From positions 62,001 to 126,000 of the forward strand of contig JAGTQX010000014.1 of the NCBI GenBank assembly GCA_018396675.1: DNA of 64,000 nucleotides, read 5' to 3'. The notes beneath the pieces are model-generated. The model had not been told where the DNA came from. It saw nothing but the letters and a program-made list of their open reading frames with translations, and did no database searches. This DNA is from Candidatus Bathyarchaeota archaeon. GTDB taxonomy: Archaea > Thermoproteota > Bathyarchaeia > Bathyarchaeales > Bathycorpusculaceae. This document shows, piece after piece, positions 52,610-61,283 of the stretch; the first letter of the stretch is position 1; each line of letters opens with the position of its first letter. The position numbers and the translations under genes are program-made.

Positions 52610-53332
52610 TTATTTTTGACCTTTACCTTTTAGCAGTTCAATGCCGTGTTTAGTTATTTTGAATGGAATCCACTCTAAAGGATGCTCGCAACCTTCCATT
52701 TTCATTATGCGCAGTTCCCTTCTGCATTTTTCCTCATTAAATCTGAATAGGAATATGTTATGTGCCTTGTTTAAGTCCAAGTCCGTCGCCTTCTGTGTAG
52801 TTATGTCCTTCTGTGTTGCCGCGGTCATTATGTCAATGTTTACAATGTCGTCATAGTGACACCAATTAATCGTCCAGTCCTCCACCGGCTCCATGTACTT
52901 CAGATCGTAAAGCGCAAACATTTGTTCACTGAAGTCTCCAGCAGCAAATCGTGTAACGCCTTTTTCCGAAATCAGCTTATCAATGCGTTGCATCTCTTCA
53001 AAATCTTCCAAGCTGAAGTAGATTACCCGCGGGTCTTTTGGGTAAGGTTCAAAATGTGGAAACGCTTGAATTGCAATGAACTTGCCTTTTTTAATGTAGG
53101 GTTCAATGTTCCATCCGAATGATTTAAAGTAGGCTATGAGCCGCGGAAAAGGCTTGTCCATAACGTCGTAAGCTACGGTTTCGCCTTCAAGTAGTCCTTG
53201 CCAAAGAAACTGCATTGCAAAAACTGTTTTACCCGTTCCAGGTGGACCGTATAGGATGTTCCGTGAACCTGACTCGATGCCGCCGCCTATTAAATTGTCA
53301 AAACCCTTAATTCCAGTTTTAAGCTTAGCCAT
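52610..53332 (-). CDS. KaiC/RadA-superfamily ATPase
   Basis: 240-aa single RecA-fold ATPase. TGIKGFDNLIGGGIESGSRNILYGPPGTGKTVFAMQFLWQG has Walker A GPPGTGKT; the Walker B region is degenerate. The C-terminus FRFNEEKCRRELRIMKMEGCEHPLEWIPFKIT is typical of archaeal KaiC-like/GvpD-like proteins. SD AAAAGGTT before the ATG; co-transcribed between thiT and the AIR-synthase-like gene. Confidence 0.82.
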   Translation of the reverse strand: MAKLKTGIKGFDNLIGGGIESGSRNILYGPPGTGKTVFAMQFLWQGLLEGETVAYDVMDKPFPRLIAYFKSFGWNIEPYIKKGKFIAIQAFPHFEPYPKDPRVIYFSLEDFEEMQRIDKLISEKGVTRFAAGDFSEQMFALYDLKYMEPVEDWTINWCHYDDIVNIDIMTAATQKDITTQKATDLDLNKAHNIFLFRFNEEKCRRELRIMKMEGCEHPLEWIPFKITKHGIELLKGKGQK

Positions 53333-53343
53333 AACCTTTTCAC

Positions 53344-53907
53344 TTATAAAGCATATTCAAGCGTTCCTCTTTTAACGAGTATAGCCATCAGCACAGCGCT
53401 GATAATGTATTCGATGAGAAGGAAGCTGCCGTTGTATATTGCTGGCCACAAGAATTGTCCCCATTCTGGTGGAAAGGCGTAGACATAAACCCAAATGAAG
53501 GCTCCGACAAGATAGTGTATCATGAACTTCAAGAATATGCTTAGGGCTACTCCTGCTTCTGCGTAACCAACAGTTTTTTTGTGGAATACGCCAGCGATTC
53601 CAAGCACTCCGAAGGCTATGGGATATTCAAGGATGACTTGCACTGGAGATGCGATTATACTTGCTACTCCAAGAAACATTACATCTATGAAAAGGGCTAT
53701 AATCCCGAAGAGCACGCCTGCCACTACTCCAACGTAAACACCTCTTCTGAGAGACAGCCACATTACTGGAACCATGCTTCCCAATGTTATTGAGCCACCG
53801 TACGGAAGCGTATAAGGTCTTATGGCATATAGAACCGCTGAGAGTGCTGCAAAAACCACAATTTCCGTTAGTACTTTGGTTTCGAATTTGTTTCCTTTTT
53901 CTTTCAT
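53344..53907 (-). CDS. thiT: Thiamine ECF transporter substrate-binding component ThiT
   Basis: 188-aa S-component for thiamine import. RPYTLPYGGSITLGSMVPVMWLSLRRGVYVGVVAGVLFGI is the ThiT signature; FMIHYLVGAFIWVYVYA and the C-terminal TM regions complete six helices. ATG 53907 directly follows the aptamer; the SD GGAGGG is part of the riboswitch. Heads an operon with the RecA-like and AIR-synthase-like genes. Confidence 0.93.
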   Translation of the reverse strand: MKEKGNKFETKVLTEIVVFAALSAVLYAIRPYTLPYGGSITLGSMVPVMWLSLRRGVYVGVVAGVLFGIIALFIDVMFLGVASIIASPVQVILEYPIAFGVLGIAGVFHKKTVGYAEAGVALSIFLKFMIHYLVGAFIWVYVYAFPPEWGQFLWPAIYNGSFLLIEYIISAVLMAILVKRGTLEYAL

Positions 53908-54005
53908 GGTTCTTCCCTCCGCCGGCATTACCCGGATCAGGTTTTAGGGGTCGACAGCGTTTAGCCGTCCTCTCAGCCGAGTCACCGCCCAGCTCCCCCA
54001 AACCC
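53908..54005 (-). promoter_or_regulatory. TPP riboswitch
   Basis: On the minus strand the THI-element cores read in order: TTTGGGGGAGCT, GGCTGAGAGG, then ACCTGATCCGGGTAATG and GCCGGCGGAGGGA, closed by GGTT and AACC next to the ATG. All invariant residues of thiamine-pyrophosphate aptamers are present. The gene it precedes is a thiamine transporter, an independent confirmation. Confidence 0.97.
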
Positions 54006-54078
54006 TTGAGTGGAGTAATCGTTATCTACTTGTATATTTATTTTTCCTAAAGTTGAAGCATGTTTAGGATGTTGCTAT

Positions 54079-56541
54079 ATGAAGTCTTTGCCTAAAGAGT
54101 TTGACGCTTTGGCTATTGAACGTAAATGGCAGAAGCTTTGGGAAGACATGGGCGTTTACCATTTTGACTGGACAGACTATAAGCGTCCAACTTTTAGCAT
54201 TGACACGCCGCCGCCTTACCCTTCAGGCGAATTTCACATGGGAAACGTGTTAAACTGGACGTATTTCGATATAGTCGCCCGTTACAAACGCATGAGAGGC
54301 TACAACGTTTACTTTCCGCAAGGCTGGGACTGTCACGGTTTAGGCATAGAGGTTCAAGTGGAAAAAGAGCATGGAATAAAAAAGCGTGACTTGCCTCCGG
54401 ACAAGTTCCGCAGTCTCTGCATGCAGCTTGTAGAAAAATACATTGCCATGATGAAAGAGGGAATCTTGCGTTTAGGATGCAGCGTGGACTGGACAACGGA
54501 ATACCGCACGATGAATCCGGACTATTGGAGACGCACCCAACTCAGCTTCATACTGCTTTATCGTAAGGGTTTCATTTATCAGGGAACGCATCCGGTTAAC
54601 TGGTGTCCTAGATGCGAAACTGCCATTGCCGATGCTGAAGTGAACTATGAAGAACGTGAAGGAAAGCTTCACTACATACGTTTTCCACTCGAAAACAGCA
54701 ACGAACATTTACTCATTGCCACGACGCGTCCAGAATTTATACCAGCCTGCGTAGCCGTAGCCGTGAACCCGACAGATGATAGATACCGCAAACACATTGG
54801 CAAACGAATAACCGTTCCAGCGGTAAACCGAAGCGTTGAAATAATTCCAGATGAAGGCGTTGAACCGTCATTCGGCACAGGCGTGGTTATGATTTGCACC
54901 TACGGCGACAAAGAAGACGTCAGAACCGTGAAGAGGCATAACTTGCCCGTTATAACCATATTAACGGAGAACGGTCGCATAAACGAGAACGGCGGAAAAT
55001 ATGCGGGACTAACAGTCGAAGAAGCTAGAAAAGCCATAATCAAAGACATTGAAGCAGCTGGGCTTCTTGAAAAAATCGAAAATATAAGGCAGGAAATAGG
55101 CGTATGCGACAGATGCGAAACCCCGATAGAAATACTGGAACGTAAACAATGGTTCATGAAAACACGCATCCTAACAGACAAAGTGGAAAAAGAAGCAAAT
55201 GAAATCGTCTGGTACCCTGACTACATGAAAATCCGCCTAATAGACTGGGCGCGCTCGCTGGACTGGGACTGGGTAATAAGCCGCCAACGCGTTTTCGCAA
55301 CGCCAATACCAATATGGTACTGCAAAAACTGCGGTGAAACCATCTTGGCCGAAGAAAACTGGGTTCCAATAGACCCAAAACTTGAAAAACCACGCATACG
55401 CGCGTGTCCAAAATGCGGATGCAGCGAATTCATCCCAGAGCAGGACGTAATGGACACTTGGATGGACTCGTCTATAACCTGCGCGGTTCACGCCGGCTGG
55501 CCAGACCGCGAAGACTGGCGGAGACTTTTCCCTGCGGATATGCACCCGTCAGGCGTTGACATTATCCGCACATGGGCATACTACTTAATGGTTAGGCATT
55601 TGGCTCTTTTCGATGAGAAGCCTTTCAAAAGCTGCCTCATAAACGGCATGGTGCTGGGTTCTGACGGCAGAAAAATGAGTAAGTCGCTTAAAAACTACGT
55701 TGCCGCGCCAGAAGTGCTAACCAAGTGCGGCGCTGACGCCGCGAGGCAATGGGCTGCTGCTGGCGGAGCCACAGGTTCTGATATTCCATTCCGTTGGCCA
55801 GATATGGAATATGGAAGACGCTTTTTAACCAAACTTTGGAACGCCGCCCGATTTGTTGGCAGCCAACTGGCTGACTATAAGCCCAGCGACGGCGGCTATG
55901 AGCTTCAGCTTTTGGACAAGTGGGTTTTAAGCAAAGCAGAAAGGATGACGCATAAAGTAACAGAAGCCTTAGAAAAATGTCAGTTTAACATGGCGCTAGA
56001 AGAAGTGCGCAATTTCACATGGCACGTTTTCTGTGACCAGTACATCGAAGCCGTGAAAGACCGTCTCTACAAACCCGAAGTTTACGGCGAAGCAAAGCGA
56101 AAAGCAGCTCAACACACGCTCTACACAGTTCTGTACCGCATATTGCAGTTGCTAGCACCCGTAACGCCGCACATGACAGAGGAAATCTATCAAGCCATGT
56201 ACGCCGAACATGTGGGTCAAAAAAGCATACATTTAACGCCTTGGCCGAAAGCTGGAGAAATCACAATCGATGAAGAAGCTGAAAAAGAAGGAGAGCTGTT
56301 AATGGCGCTGATAACCGAGATCAGACGAGAAAAAGCTGAAAAACGCAAACCGCTGAACACGCCGATTAAACTGGTTAAGATTTACACGGGAAACAGCAAA
56401 TACGCTGATGCGTTATCGCGAAACAAGGAAGACCTTGCTGGAACATGCAAAATTCTAAAAATTGAAATTACCGCAAAAAAGGGCGAAGGAAAAAGCGTTC
56501 CACAATACAGTGACGTATGCTTCGTAAGCGAGTATGAATAA
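54079..56541 (+). CDS. valS: Valyl-tRNA synthetase
   Basis: 820-aa class Ia synthetase. HIGH-equivalent PYPSGEFHMGN (~45-55), CP1 editing domain with TTRPEFIPACVAVAVNPTDDRY, KMSKS in GSDGRKMSKSLKN, and zinc-binding CPRC/CKNC/CPKC Cys clusters. The archaeal ValRS lacks the long C-terminal coiled coil of bacteria, as here. ATG 54079. Confidence 0.95.
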   Translation: MKSLPKEFDALAIERKWQKLWEDMGVYHFDWTDYKRPTFSIDTPPPYPSGEFHMGNVLNWTYFDIVARYKRMRGYNVYFPQGWDCHGLGIEVQVEKEHGIKKRDLPPDKFRSLCMQLVEKYIAMMKEGILRLGCSVDWTTEYRTMNPDYWRRTQLSFILLYRKGFIYQGTHPVNWCPRCETAIADAEVNYEEREGKLHYIRFPLENSNEHLLIATTRPEFIPACVAVAVNPTDDRYRKHIGKRITVPAVNRSVEIIPDEGVEPSFGTGVVMICTYGDKEDVRTVKRHNLPVITILTENGRINENGGKYAGLTVEEARKAIIKDIEAAGLLEKIENIRQEIGVCDRCETPIEILERKQWFMKTRILTDKVEKEANEIVWYPDYMKIRLIDWARSLDWDWVISRQRVFATPIPIWYCKNCGETILAEENWVPIDPKLEKPRIRACPKCGCSEFIPEQDVMDTWMDSSITCAVHAGWPDREDWRRLFPADMHPSGVDIIRTWAYYLMVRHLALFDEKPFKSCLINGMVLGSDGRKMSKSLKNYVAAPEVLTKCGADAARQWAAAGGATGSDIPFRWPDMEYGRRFLTKLWNAARFVGSQLADYKPSDGGYELQLLDKWVLSKAERMTHKVTEALEKCQFNMALEEVRNFTWHVFCDQYIEAVKDRLYKPEVYGEAKRKAAQHTLYTVLYRILQLLAPVTPHMTEEIYQAMYAEHVGQKSIHLTPWPKAGEITIDEEAEKEGELLMALITEIRREKAEKRKPLNTPIKLVKIYTGNSKYADALSRNKEDLAGTCKILKIEITAKKGEGKSVPQYSDVCFVSEYE

Positions 56542-56546
56542 AGAAG

Positions 56547-57701
56547 CTAAAAGAGCTTTTCTAACCGCACAATTTCTTCAAAAAGCGTCTCTATTTCTTC
56601 TTCAGTGTTATAGAAATGCGGTGAAATTCTTATCCCGCGAGCTCTTGCAGAAACCACAATTCCCTTTTCGCCAAGCTTCTTAACTATCTGTTGAGCTTTA
56701 TCCGTTCTTATGTTCACTATTCCGCTACGGTGCGGCTTCTCATCGGGAGTTTGCAACATAAAACCAGACGCTTTTGCCAAATCTATCAAACGATCAGTCA
56801 ATTTAAGCACACGCTGTTCAATGTTAGATATACCAAAACCTAAAAGCATTTTTATGGCTTCAGCTGCGCCTATAAAGCTCACCGCGCTAGGCGTGCCAAC
56901 TTCAAAACGACTCGCAGTTTCGGAAAGCCTTAAACTCCAAATGTCCCAGAAATCCACAGTTTCAAAAATTTTCTGGTCAACACTTGCCCAGCCAGTTAAA
57001 GGCGGCTCAAAAGTTTGAATAAGCTCCTCTTTCACGTATAAATACGCGGCTCCGGGCGGGCTTAAAAGCCACTTGTAACACGCCGTTGTCAAGAAGTCCA
57101 CGTTATCCTTCTTCACGTCTATCGGCACTACGCCAGCGGACTGTATTGCATCAACGATTAAATATGCACCGTGTCTATGTGCGATTTCGCCTAAAGCCTT
57201 CAAATCGTTACGGAAACCGTTAGCGTATTCAACGTGGCTGACGGCCACCGCAACTGTTTTATCGTCAACAGCCTTTTCCACCTCTTCCAATGGCACTTTT
57301 CCATTCACGTTTTTGACATAATGAACTTTGACGTTTAGGTTTTTGCGTAGCCATGGATAAGCCACAGATGGGTACTCCAAATCAGTCGTTACAACCTTTG
57401 AACCCGGCGGATAACGAAGGATGTTTGCGGCGATGTTTAATCCCATGGAAGTGTTTTCAACAAGTGCGATTTCACTTTGTTTTGCGCCTATAAGCTCGGC
57501 GAAAATGGATTTTCCAAGGTCTGACAACTCTGGCAAATTTGATGCGCCAAAATTTGAATAATCATCAACATAACGCTTCACAGCGTCAGCGACGGGTTTC
57601 GGAAGTGGAGACTGCGCAGCATGGTTCATGAAAATCTTGTGCTTAACTATCGGAAACAAACATCGGATTTCTTCAACGTTCTCCACTTTTCTGCGCTCCA
57701 T
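56547..57701 (-). CDS. Class V aminotransferase / cysteine desulfurase-like
   Basis: 384-aa PLP enzyme. IFMNHAAQSPLPKPVADAV at the N-terminus, ENTSMGLNIAANIL, and the PLP Lys in TTACYKWLLSPPGAAYLYV, with Asp-Gln in IVDAIQSAGVVPIDV. The family covers SufS-like desulfurases and other class V transaminases; the loop Cys typical of SufS is not evident, so the reaction is uncertain. Convergent with valS, 5 bp apart. Confidence 0.82.
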   Translation of the reverse strand: MERRKVENVEEIRCLFPIVKHKIFMNHAAQSPLPKPVADAVKRYVDDYSNFGASNLPELSDLGKSIFAELIGAKQSEIALVENTSMGLNIAANILRYPPGSKVVTTDLEYPSVAYPWLRKNLNVKVHYVKNVNGKVPLEEVEKAVDDKTVAVAVSHVEYANGFRNDLKALGEIAHRHGAYLIVDAIQSAGVVPIDVKKDNVDFLTTACYKWLLSPPGAAYLYVKEELIQTFEPPLTGWASVDQKIFETVDFWDIWSLRLSETASRFEVGTPSAVSFIGAAEAIKMLLGFGISNIEQRVLKLTDRLIDLAKASGFMLQTPDEKPHRSGIVNIRTDKAQQIVKKLGEKGIVVSARARGIRISPHFYNTEEEIETLFEEIVRLEKLF

Positions 57702-57760
57702 ATACTTTTTAGCAACCTAAATTAACCGCCTTCCACTATAAAAGTCTGGGTGCCGTTTAA

Positions 57761-58105
57761 ATGAGTGAAGTATTGGTTGTAACTACACCTGGAATCCCAG
57801 GATACGAAATCGTGAAAGTTTTAGGTCACGTGTATGGATTAACCGTTCGGACAAGAGGGGTCGGCGGAAAATTTGTCGCAAGCATTGAAGGACTTTTCGG
57901 AGGAGAAGTAACCTCCTACACTTCAGAATGCGAAAAAGCCAGAATGGAATCATTAAACAGGCTTATTGATAATGCCAAAAAAATGGGTGCCAACGCCGTT
58001 ATAGGCGCAGACTTCGAAACAAGCGACATACTTCAAGGAACCGCCACAGTCTTCGCCTCTTATGGAACAGCCGTTATTGCAAGACCAACTGAGAAGAAAG
58101 AGTAA
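57761..58105 (+). CDS. YbjQ/UPF0145 heavy-metal-binding-type protein
   Basis: 114 aa. VVTTPGIPGYEIVKVLGHVYGLTVRTRGVGGKF, RMESLNRLIDNAKKMGANAVIGADFETSDILQGTATVFASYGTAV matches the UPF0145/DUF74 fold (pentamer-forming beta-alpha). Function unknown. ATG 57761. Confidence 0.88.
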   Translation: MSEVLVVTTPGIPGYEIVKVLGHVYGLTVRTRGVGGKFVASIEGLFGGEVTSYTSECEKARMESLNRLIDNAKKMGANAVIGADFETSDILQGTATVFASYGTAVIARPTEKKE

Positions 58106-58114
58106 ACACCTAGC

Positions 58115-59188
58115 CTAGCTAAAACACCTCCAATAATTCCTCAACAAACCCTTTAACTCGCCGATTACCTCTTCAACTTTTTTCCTGCAAAATGGCGGTT
58201 CAACCGGCGGAATGGAATACTCTTTCATGTTAAATTCTTCTAAACCGACGGCTCCAGCTACAAGAGCGTACCAGCAGAGAGGCAGCACTTTCGGGTTGTA
58301 GCCGCTGCCAACAAACAAAATAAGTCTTCCATCACATACTTTATCCGCGTTTTCCCTAATTAAGCTGGATAATTCAAAAAAGCCTTTAGAAGTCAAGTTC
58401 AAGTCTGCAAGCATGTCCGCAAAGTGTGCATCGCTTCCACCATTTGCAATAATTATTTCAGGCTTAAACTCTTCAACCAACGGGATGAAAATCTCTTTAA
58501 CCGCATAAAGATACGTGTCGTCGCCTGTTCCCGGCGGAAGAGGCACATTAACATTGTAGCCTTCTCCTTCTCCCTCACCTATTTCCCATGTAAACCCTTT
58601 ACCTGGATACAATGTTCTGGGGTCTTGATGCAGAGAAATGAAAAGCACGCTGGCATCATCATAGAAAATGTCGCTTGTGCCGTTTCCAAAATGCACGTCA
58701 TAATCCAAAACAAGAAACTTTCTGGCGTTTTTTTCAGTCTTCAAATACGCGACTAAAGCGGCTACATCGTTAAATATGCAGAAACCGCCTCCGTAATCTC
58801 TTCCAGCGTGATGGTAACCGCCTCCAAGCGAAATTGCCTTCGTCGCTTTCCCATCAGAAACAGCTTTTCCACATTCTATAGCACCGCCTGTTATGAGCAG
58901 GGCAGCCTCGAGAATTTGCGGCGAAACAGGAGTTTCAATGTCATAAGGTTTATTCTCTGCTGCTAATCGGAAAATCAAGTCCACATAGCCTTCACTGTGA
59001 ACCCGCAGCAAATCTTCCATAGAAGCGGGTTTAGGCTCCAATAACGTTAAATTTGCAAGATTAAACAGTCCATGCGCTTTAAAGAAGCTTATAGCATTTG
59101 CAAAGCGGTCTCCTCTAAAAGGGTGTCCTTCACCTAAATCATATTGCCCGTACTTCTCATGAAAAGTCATGACGGTGCTCTTTAACAA
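58115..59188 (-). CDS. Histone deacetylase / AcuC-family amidohydrolase
   Basis: 357 aa. Zinc and charge-relay motifs: HHAGRDYGGGFCIFNDVAALV, DYDVHFGNGTSDIF, SLHQDPRTLYPG, and NGGSDAHFADMLADLNLT. Family members deacetylate lysine (acetoin utilisation AcuC, archaeal and eukaryotic HDACs) or polyamines. The start is TTG 59188 or ATG 59170. The deacetylated target is unknown. Confidence 0.9.
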   Translation of the reverse strand: MLKSTVMTFHEKYGQYDLGEGHPFRGDRFANAISFFKAHGLFNLANLTLLEPKPASMEDLLRVHSEGYVDLIFRLAAENKPYDIETPVSPQILEAALLITGGAIECGKAVSDGKATKAISLGGGYHHAGRDYGGGFCIFNDVAALVAYLKTEKNARKFLVLDYDVHFGNGTSDIFYDDASVLFISLHQDPRTLYPGKGFTWEIGEGEGEGYNVNVPLPPGTGDDTYLYAVKEIFIPLVEEFKPEIIIANGGSDAHFADMLADLNLTSKGFFELSSLIRENADKVCDGRLILFVGSGYNPKVLPLCWYALVAGAVGLEEFNMKEYSIPPVEPPFCRKKVEEVIGELKGLLRNYWRCFS

Positions 59189-59287
59189 ACAGCGTCACTT
59201 ACTCCCAAACTTAGAGTTAGCATGCAAAAATATAACAATTGTTTGATTCTGCTGTTTAAGCAAGAAAGAAAAGGAGAAACTAGGCGC

Positions 59288-59872
59288 TTATTGGCTTTCT
59301 ACGGTTTCCTGTTCCGTCTTTGTTTCGGCGGGCAACGCTTCTTGAGGATTCTCGGTTAAAACTTGCGGTTCTGCTTCCGTTTTTATTTCCACAACTTCAA
59401 CTTCAAGTTTGTCAGTATTGGCAACTTCAACATCCTTGGCTTCGACATTTTCGGTTTGCTGCAGTGCTGGGGGTTCTATAATCTGCGGAGTGCCAAGCTT
59501 ATCCATGGTCTCTTTAATGGCGTTTAACTCTTTTTTCGCGTTTTCAATTCCCATGTTTAACAAGGCTGTTTCACGCTGGTAAGTTTCCTCGTCAACTTCG
59601 CCGCCTACATGCTGAATCTCAAAGTTCGCCAACAATCTCTCCAAAACTTTCACTTGTTCCTCAAGCTCCCTTGTCTTTAGGCTTATCCTGTCCAGCAACG
59701 CCTTCTTTTGCTTTTCAATTCCCGCTACAACCTCGTCCAGTTCCCTGTCAAACGCTTCAAAAGTGGACTGCGAAATTTTACCACTGCTAAGCAAACTGTT
59801 CAAAGCTTGCTTCTTCTTAAAAACGGTCTCATATTCCTCGTTTAATCGGTCAAAAGAGCGCTTCCAAGACAT
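59288..59872 (-). CDS. Coiled-coil protein, CdvA-like candidate
   Basis: 194 aa. Residues 1-130 are predominantly coiled coil (FDRLNEEYETVFKKKQALNSLLSSGKISQSTFEAFDRELDEVVAGIE, EVDEETYQRETALLNMGIENAKKELNAIKE), followed by a Glu/Pro-rich disordered tail. I recall this pattern as CdvA-like in Bathyarchaeia, related to the crenarchaeal cell-division protein, but the N-terminal PRC-barrel of Sulfolobus CdvA is missing. ATG 59872. Confidence 0.6.
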   Translation of the reverse strand: MSWKRSFDRLNEEYETVFKKKQALNSLLSSGKISQSTFEAFDRELDEVVAGIEKQKKALLDRISLKTRELEEQVKVLERLLANFEIQHVGGEVDEETYQRETALLNMGIENAKKELNAIKETMDKLGTPQIIEPPALQQTENVEAKDVEVANTDKLEVEVVEIKTEAEPQVLTENPQEALPAETKTEQETVESQ

Positions 59873-59993
59873 CACTTTTTTAACACCACAATTTTCAGAC
59901 GCAAAAAACAGAAATAACATTTGTTAACATGCAGATATATCGCTACATAATTCTTTTTTATTATATCTACACGTTTTTTGGCTACGCATAAGT

Positions 59994-61271
59994 TTATTTC
60001 CTCTTTCTGAACAGTTGAACTTTGTCAATTTCGCAGACATATTCAAACCCTGCTTCTATCAATTGTTTAGCTTCTTCCACAGTTCTAGCCGTTGCTGAAT
60101 GGTATTCGTTGCTTTCAAAGCTGGTTAGTTGAGTGTAGATTAAAGTTGTCTGCAAGTTTCTATGTCCCAAAGTTTTCATAACGTGCAGGATGTCTTTGGT
60201 TTTAGCGTATTCCATTGTGGCTTTCCAATGCCTAAACGTGTGGAAGTGAATTTGCAGCAGTCTTGGATTCTGAAGTTTAACTGCCGCTTTCCTTCTTTGT
60301 AGGCTGAAGCTTCCTTCCCAGCTTGACAAGTGTCTATATCCAAAGACGCGGTCTGAAGTTTTCGGAAGACTGTTAAGCATCGCCATAAGCTCTTCTGAAA
60401 TCTTTATGACTCTGCACACGCCATGTTTTTCCGTGCTGTTCAATATTATAGTGTTCGTTTTAATGTCAAGGTCTTTCCATTGGAGTTTTAACGCTTCACC
60501 TACGCGGATGCCTGTTTCCTTCAGCAACTTCAACAATGCGCTAAGTTTCTTTCCGCAACTCGCTATCAAACTGTCCAATTCGCTTTCTAAAGGTATGAAA
60601 GGCACTTTTCGGTTCGGCTTGTAAATTGGCGGCTTCCAATGAATATTATTTAACTGTGCAAATTTTCCGTAAACTATCACCGCTAAACTCTTCGTGGATT
60701 CACTCCATCTTTTCTGTTTAGCAATGACTTCTTTGACGGTTTCAGGGTTTGAAAGGTCTGCTCCATACTTTATTAAGAGATTCAAAGTTTTAACGTAGTT
60801 TTGTATTGTTGCCTCGTTTATTCCATCATTGGCTAACTGAAACATAAACTGGACAATTTTGCCTTTAACGTCTTGCTGTGCTGCTTGTGTGGCTCCCGCT
60901 TCCCGCTTTTCCGTTTGCCTCTGAACTTCCATCAAGATTGCCTCTTGATGTGCATCGCTTAAACTGTTTGTCAGACAATTCTTAAAAAACTTGCTTTCAT
61001 AATCTAAAACATCTTTTTGCAATGTTAAAGATGCAGACTCTGCATCTTTGAAAGATGTTTTGATACCACCCTGTGCAGAATCTGCACAGGGTAAGTCTGT
61101 CCTTTCAACTTCGCCAACCGTTGGCGAAGTCAAGTTTGTCCTTTTCTCTGAGAACCGATAACCACAACTTCTACATAGAAATCTCTGAGCTGTGCGTCCA
61201 TCACTTAAATAACGTAAACCGTCTTTGTATAAGCGGTTTGAACCGCATTCTGGACAGCACAGCCCAGCCAT
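59994..61271 (-). CDS. Tyrosine recombinase/integrase with N-terminal zinc ribbon
   Basis: 425 aa. Zinc ribbon CCPECG/CRSCGYRF (Cys 6, 9, 33, 36), a linker (~45-90) encoded by the palindrome cluster, a SAM-like core-binding domain (~135-215), and the catalytic domain: R256 (TGIRVGEALKLQW), HTFR at 344-347, H370 (LGHRN) and nucleophile Y379 (TLIYTQL). All catalytic residues appear intact. Its ATG overlaps the parB TGA by one base (TGATG). Probably integrates or excises the element at the right end of the window. Confidence 0.93.
   Translation of the reverse strand: MAGLCCPECGSNRLYKDGLRYLSDGRTAQRFLCRSCGYRFSEKRTNLTSPTVGEVERTDLPCADSAQGGIKTSFKDAESASLTLQKDVLDYESKFFKNCLTNSLSDAHQEAILMEVQRQTEKREAGATQAAQQDVKGKIVQFMFQLANDGINEATIQNYVKTLNLLIKYGADLSNPETVKEVIAKQKRWSESTKSLAVIVYGKFAQLNNIHWKPPIYKPNRKVPFIPLESELDSLIASCGKKLSALLKLLKETGIRVGEALKLQWKDLDIKTNTIILNSTEKHGVCRVIKISEELMAMLNSLPKTSDRVFGYRHLSSWEGSFSLQRRKAAVKLQNPRLLQIHFHTFRHWKATMEYAKTKDILHVMKTLGHRNLQTTLIYTQLTSFESNEYHSATARTVEEAKQLIEAGFEYVCEIDKVQLFRKRK
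61006..61130. repeat. Cluster of perfect odd-length palindromes within the integrase gene
   Basis: Perfect palindromes with one central base: 61027-61049 (arms 11, centre 61038), 61043-61057 (arms 7, CATCTTT-G-AAAGATG), 61068-61092 (arms 12, centre 61080) and 61108-61130 (arms 11, centre 61119). The first and third share the core TGCAGANTCTGCA. Outer arms AAAACATCTTT at 61006-61016 and its complement at 61051-61061 enclose the first. Main centres are 42 and 39 bp apart. Confidence 0.9.
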
Positions 61272-61283
61272 CAGCCTTTAACC
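61266..61283. repeat. 18-bp direct repeat, copy at the parB/integrase junction
   Basis: Minus strand GGTTAAAGGCTGATGGCT, identical to 62300-62317. It covers the last codons of parB (VKG, stop) and the start of the integrase (MA). Contains AAAGG as a possible SD. Confidence 0.9.

Noticed and set aside
59933-59968. AGATATA/TATATCT inverted repeat near the left edge of the element as an att site
   Set aside because: Short, AT-rich arms with a long spacer; no second copy seen.
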